Assembly (NCBI GenBank): GCA_012798185.1
Contig: JAAZNS010000458.1
Span: 1 to 9,204 of the forward strand
Length of the DNA: 9,204 nt
Source: Chloroflexota bacterium
GTDB taxonomy: Bacteria; Chloroflexota; Anaerolineae; Anaerolineales; UBA4823
Direction: 5' to 3'
Shown here: positions 6,952-9,204 of the stretch, in pieces
Layout of the letters: every line of letters begins with the position of its first letter
Position numbering within the stretch: the stretch's first letter is position 1
Program-made: the position numbers and the translations under genes
The notes under the pieces: generated by a model
What the model was told of the DNA's origin: nothing
The model's input: the letters and a program-made list of their open reading frames with translations, nothing else
The model's database searches: none

Positions 6952-8403
6952 TTACTTCTTCTCTACCGAGGCGATGATCTTTGCCATTTCTGCACTGAGT
7001 TTTGGATCCAATGGGTCTGGCTGGTGAGTAGCCAGGATATCGCTGGCTTTGGCTAATGCCCAATCGCGGGCGTCATCTTTCTTCTCTTCCCATTCATTAT
7101 AAGGTCGGCGGTCTAGAAATTGCGGCAGGAACACATCCCGCATATGTTTTTTCGTGTGTTTATGCGCCAGGAAGATGCCGCCAGGTCCAACATCGGCAAT
7201 GGCATCCAGCGCCAATGTCTCGTCATTCACTTCGATGCCCTGCATCATCTTATGAACAATCGAGAAAATCTCGCAATCCAGCATCATTTGCGCATAAGAC
7301 CAGATACGGCTGCCATGCAAGAAACCCACTCCAAGGAGCATATCCGACATCACAACGGATGCCATAAAAGTGGAAAGACTGTTTTCCAAACCAGCCTGCC
7401 AGTTTGGTTCTTTCGCGCCTGTTGCAAAGGAACCCATCGATAAAGGAATATTATAAAAATCTGAAAGCACGTTTTGAGCTGCGCCGAAAAGAAAATCTTC
7501 CGGACCGCCGCCTGTGTATGCGCCATTACGCAAATCCGAAGCAGTTTGCGCCGCAGCATAAAATACCGGAGCGCCGGGAAAAGCTAATTGTAATAAAGCT
7601 GTTCCAGCTACAACTTCTGCATTGCCAACCGCCAGCGTCCCTGCCATGGTTGCAGGACCAGTAGTAAGGCAAGATGCCATAGTCATAAACCCGGTGGGCA
7701 ACCCAGCCTCAGCCGCAATTAGCGCGGCATCCAGGCTGCCGCCATCGTGGCCAAGCGGAGGCGCGGTGCACTGCATAATAGAAAGCACCGGGCGCTTGCG
7801 CAGTTCTTCCCTGCCGCCAACAATCGCCGAAGCCATTTCAACTGCTGCCCAGCCTTCTTTTTCACTGTATATACTTTCTGTCTGTACATGCTTGGTGGAA
7901 TTTTCCCATATCGCTTTGAGCTCATGCAACCCTCGAGATACAGCAGGCTTATCCTGCGCCGAAACCGGCACCCAATGGAAAGCCACTTCCTCGGTTGCAT
8001 CTGCTACACGGGCAATATCGCAAACATCCTGCAAACAGGATGTCCGCCGTTGACCGGTATGGATATCGATCACTTCTACCCCACAACCATCGGTTCCTAC
8101 GAAAACATGGTTGCCGTCCAACAATAGATCCTGGGATGAGTCACGCGCTGACAATGGGTAAACGGGCGGTGCTTTCTTGAGTGCATCTTCGATGAGCGCT
8201 GGTTTCGCTTTAACGATCATGGTATTTCGGTCAACTTTTGCACCATGCGCCTCCCAAATATCCAATGCTCTCTTTGATTTAAACCGCACACCCACATTCT
8301 CGATAATATGCAATGTGGCATCATGGATCCGTTTAACATCCTCCGCGGTCAGAATTTCCAGGTGCAATTTTGGATTGGTGATGGATTTGATTGTTTTTGG
8401 CAT
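6952..8403 (-). CDS. MttB-superfamily (trimethylamine methyltransferase-like) corrinoid methyltransferase
   Basis: A 483-residue protein matching the MttB superfamily over its full length. Features are an N-terminal segment LTAEDVKRIHDATLHIIENV, the glycine/alanine-rich barrel core GPATMAGTLAVGNAEVVAG, GGPEDFLFGAAQNVLSDFYN, and a C-terminal tail (DVGPGGIFLAHKHTKKHMRD, then FLDRRPYNEWE). Archaeal MttB carries pyrrolysine at an in-frame amber codon; this frame has no internal stop. It therefore belongs with the non-pyrrolysine homologues, some of which demethylate glycine betaine, carnitine or proline betaine by passing a methyl group to a corrinoid protein. The substrate cannot be assigned here. 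No corrinoid protein or second methyltransferase lies in the window. ATG 8403 is preferred. GTG at 8418 is in frame and would add five residues, but it directly abuts the AAGGAG (8424-8419), which is too close. From ATG 8403 the spacing is a longish 14-15 bases. A strong terminator follows. Confidence 0.9.
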   Translation of the reverse strand: MPKTIKSITNPKLHLEILTAEDVKRIHDATLHIIENVGVRFKSKRALDIWEAHGAKVDRNTMIVKAKPALIEDALKKAPPVYPLSARDSSQDLLLDGNHVFVGTDGCGVEVIDIHTGQRRTSCLQDVCDIARVADATEEVAFHWVPVSAQDKPAVSRGLHELKAIWENSTKHVQTESIYSEKEGWAAVEMASAIVGGREELRKRPVLSIMQCTAPPLGHDGGSLDAALIAAEAGLPTGFMTMASCLTTGPATMAGTLAVGNAEVVAGTALLQLAFPGAPVFYAAAQTASDLRNGAYTGGGPEDFLFGAAQNVLSDFYNIPLSMGSFATGAKEPNWQAGLENSLSTFMASVVMSDMLLGVGFLHGSRIWSYAQMMLDCEIFSIVHKMMQGIEVNDETLALDAIADVGPGGIFLAHKHTKKHMRDVFLPQFLDRRPYNEWEEKKDDARDWALAKASDILATHQPDPLDPKLSAEMAKIIASVEKK

Positions 8404-8442
8404 AATTGTAAGCTTCACTCCTTCCTAAGATTTCGACAAACC

Positions 8443-8512
8443 GGCAACCATGGTATGGCAACCAGAATATTAATATGTTTGTTACAGTAATCACCCTGTA
8501 TATTAATATCAA
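8443..8512 (-). promoter_or_regulatory. Repeat-rich candidate promoter/operator of the mttB-family gene
   Basis: The perfect palindrome ATATTAATAT occurs twice, at 8467-8476 and 8500-8509, centres 33 bases apart (about three helical turns). The upstream copy overlaps a possible -35, TTGATA (8512-8507, five of six matches), which stands 17 bases from a poor -10, TACTGT (8489-8484). Nearer the gene, GGCAACCA is repeated directly at 8443-8450 and 8457-8464, 14 bases apart. The arrangement would suit an operator, but AT palindromes arise easily by chance and no regulator can be named. Confidence 0.3.
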
Positions 8513-8520
8513 CAATCTTT

Positions 8521-8546
8521 AAAAAACGCCAGGGATAATCTTCTGG
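8521..8546 (-). terminator. Weak hairpin plus U6 after the small ORF
   Basis: On the minus strand CCAG (8546-8543) pairs with CTGG (8532-8529) around a 10-base loop, followed by CG and six U (8526-8521), starting five bases after the stop of the 69-codon ORF. The four-pair stem is short for an intrinsic terminator, so this is tentative. Confidence 0.22.
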
Positions 8547-8551
8547 AAAAG

Positions 8552-8761
8552 TCAATTATCTTTCAATTTTCCCCATCGTTTATATCCCCCATTTCCGTTG
8601 TACCCAGACGGGATTTCATTAAAACAGCCCGCCTTCCATGTAACTGAATGATTTCGAGTCCAAAACAAGCAAACTAAAGCGGTCTGCCTTTCTTCCCCAT
8701 GATTGGATAGAACCGCTTCACAACAAGATTGATAAGCTTTCAAATTATCAGCCTGAAGCAT
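8552..8761 (-). CDS. Small hypothetical protein, possibly leaderless
   Basis: A 69-codon frame from ATG 8761 to the stop at 8554-8552. I do not recognise the product. It has four cysteines (two adjacent, CCEAV), three tryptophans and a glycine/aromatic tail (SGYNGNGGYKRWGKLKDN), with no membrane segment or signal peptide. There is no Shine-Dalgarno site, but a consensus extended -10 lies so that transcription would start at or next to the A of the ATG. A weak hairpin with U6 follows the stop. Coding status is uncertain: it may be a real leaderless gene, a small RNA, or an accidental frame in a decayed region. Confidence 0.28.
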   Translation of the reverse strand: MLQADNLKAYQSCCEAVLSNHGEERQTALVCLFWTRNHSVTWKAGCFNEIPSGYNGNGGYKRWGKLKDN

Positions 8762-8767
8762 ATAGGC

Positions 8768-8776
8768 ATTATAGCA
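8768..8776 (-). promoter_or_regulatory. Consensus extended -10 promoter element
   Basis: The minus strand reads TGCTATAAT, a perfect TGn-TATAAT. Seventeen bases upstream the -35 position is a T-run. TTGACA is also present just downstream of that run but only 13 bases from TATAAT, too close for standard spacing. The predicted start point is about 8761, the first base of the small ORF. Alternatively it drives the mttB-family gene with a ~360-base leader. Confidence 0.45.
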
Positions 8777-8812
8777 TAAGGCTGATTGTCAAAAAAGTAT
8801 TTATCCTAGACG

Positions 8813-9204
8813 TTATCTGCTTCTCTTAAACTGCACTTCCACGCTCATTCCTTCCCGAAATCCCTTGGGAATTTCGTCTAATTCGATGGTGACCTTATAG
8901 ACCACATCACCACCCAGGGTGCTGGCTAAAGGAGATATCTGGCTGACTTTACCACCAATATCTTCGTTCAAAGCTTTGACCATTACTAGCACAGATTGTA
9001 AAACCGCAACTTGTGGCAAATCTCTTTCAATTAAATCGGTGGTTTCAATGCGAAGATGATCTAAATCTGCCAGTGTCAGGATCGTTTGACCGAGAATACC
9101 ATACTCCCCGCTGAGAAGATTGACCTCCGAAACTATCCCATCGAATGGAGCAGTGAGCGTGAGGTTTGCCAGCTTGGCTTGAGCTGCTGCTAATTGATTT
9201 TGGG
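8813..9204 (-). CDS. HlyD/RND-type membrane fusion (periplasmic adaptor) protein, C-terminal part
   Basis: The frame enters at the window edge and ends at TAA 8815-8813; 129 residues are visible and the start lies outside. The order of elements is that of efflux adaptors: the end of the coiled coil (QLAAAQAKLANLTL), the second half of the lipoyl-like barrel-sandwich domain with the family signature APFDGIVSEVNLLSGE, GQTILTLADLDHLRIE leading into the beta-barrel, and the tail GFREGMSVEVQFKRS. Such proteins link an inner-membrane ABC or RND pump to the envelope. The ABC exporter further along the same strand is a plausible partner, but the mttB-family gene and about 400 bases of gap lie between them; a partner upstream of the window is equally possible. 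Confidence 0.85.
   Translation of the reverse strand, partial: QNQLAAAQAKLANLTLTAPFDGIVSEVNLLSGEYGILGQTILTLADLDHLRIETTDLIERDLPQVAVLQSVLVMVKALNEDIGGKVSQISPLASTLGGDVVYKVTIELDEIPKGFREGMSVEVQFKRSR

Noticed and set aside
7622..8127. Plus-strand frames of 126 and 143 codons opposite the methyltransferase
   Set aside because: They are antisense to a full-length conserved gene and show no homology or ribosome site.
8404..8761. Cobalamin riboswitch in the possible long leader of the corrinoid methyltransferase gene
   Set aside because: I looked for the B12-box and the paired core and found no match.
8776..8812. T6 run after the HlyD-type stop as an intrinsic terminator
   Set aside because: No stem precedes the run; the region instead fits the -35 side of the downstream promoter.
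1..9204. CRISPR array, tRNA, rRNA, insertion sequence or replication origin
   Set aside because: No regularly spaced repeats, cloverleaf, transposase sequence or iteron cluster was seen on either strand.

Overview
The window looks bacterial: moderate GC, Shine-Dalgarno sites (AGGA/AGGAG) and tight gene spacing. Every gene I can support lies on the minus strand. The gene mix (non-pyrrolysine MttB-family methyltransferase, PucR-type regulator, ABC-2 exporter with a HlyD-like adaptor) would suit an anaerobic or facultative bacterium such as Chloroflexota (Anaerolineae) or Bacillota. That placement is a guess from gene content; no marker gene is present.

Reading in the direction of transcription, from high to low coordinates:
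(1) 9204-8813 is the C-terminal end of a HlyD/RND-type membrane-fusion adaptor, cut by the window edge.
(2) 8812-8404 is a gene-poor stretch. It holds a consensus extended -10 element, a 69-codon unrecognised ORF that would be leaderless, a weak hairpin with a U-tract, and a repeat-rich region in front of the next gene.
(3) 8403-6952 is an MttB-superfamily corrinoid methyltransferase gene, closed by a strong intrinsic terminator (6930-6889).
(4) 6584-3137 is a compact ABC exporter operon: ATPase, permease, permease.
(5) 3136-2225 is an AT-richer gap holding the wreck of a type II restriction-modification system. A frameshifted DNA methyltransferase C-terminal piece is joined directly to the C-terminus of a BstYI-like restriction endonuclease.
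(6) 2224-1358 is prephenate dehydratase (pheA).
(7) 1355-1 is a PucR/CdaR-type regulator starting at TTG two bases after the pheA stop. Its DNA-binding end lies beyond the window.

The ATPase and two permeases probably form one exporter. The HlyD-type fragment could be its adaptor, in which case the mttB unit, with its own terminator, separates parts of one system. pheA and the PucR-type gene look translationally coupled. The most notable observation is the fused restriction-modification relic, readable only by joining reading frames. I see no convincing undescribed multi-gene system.
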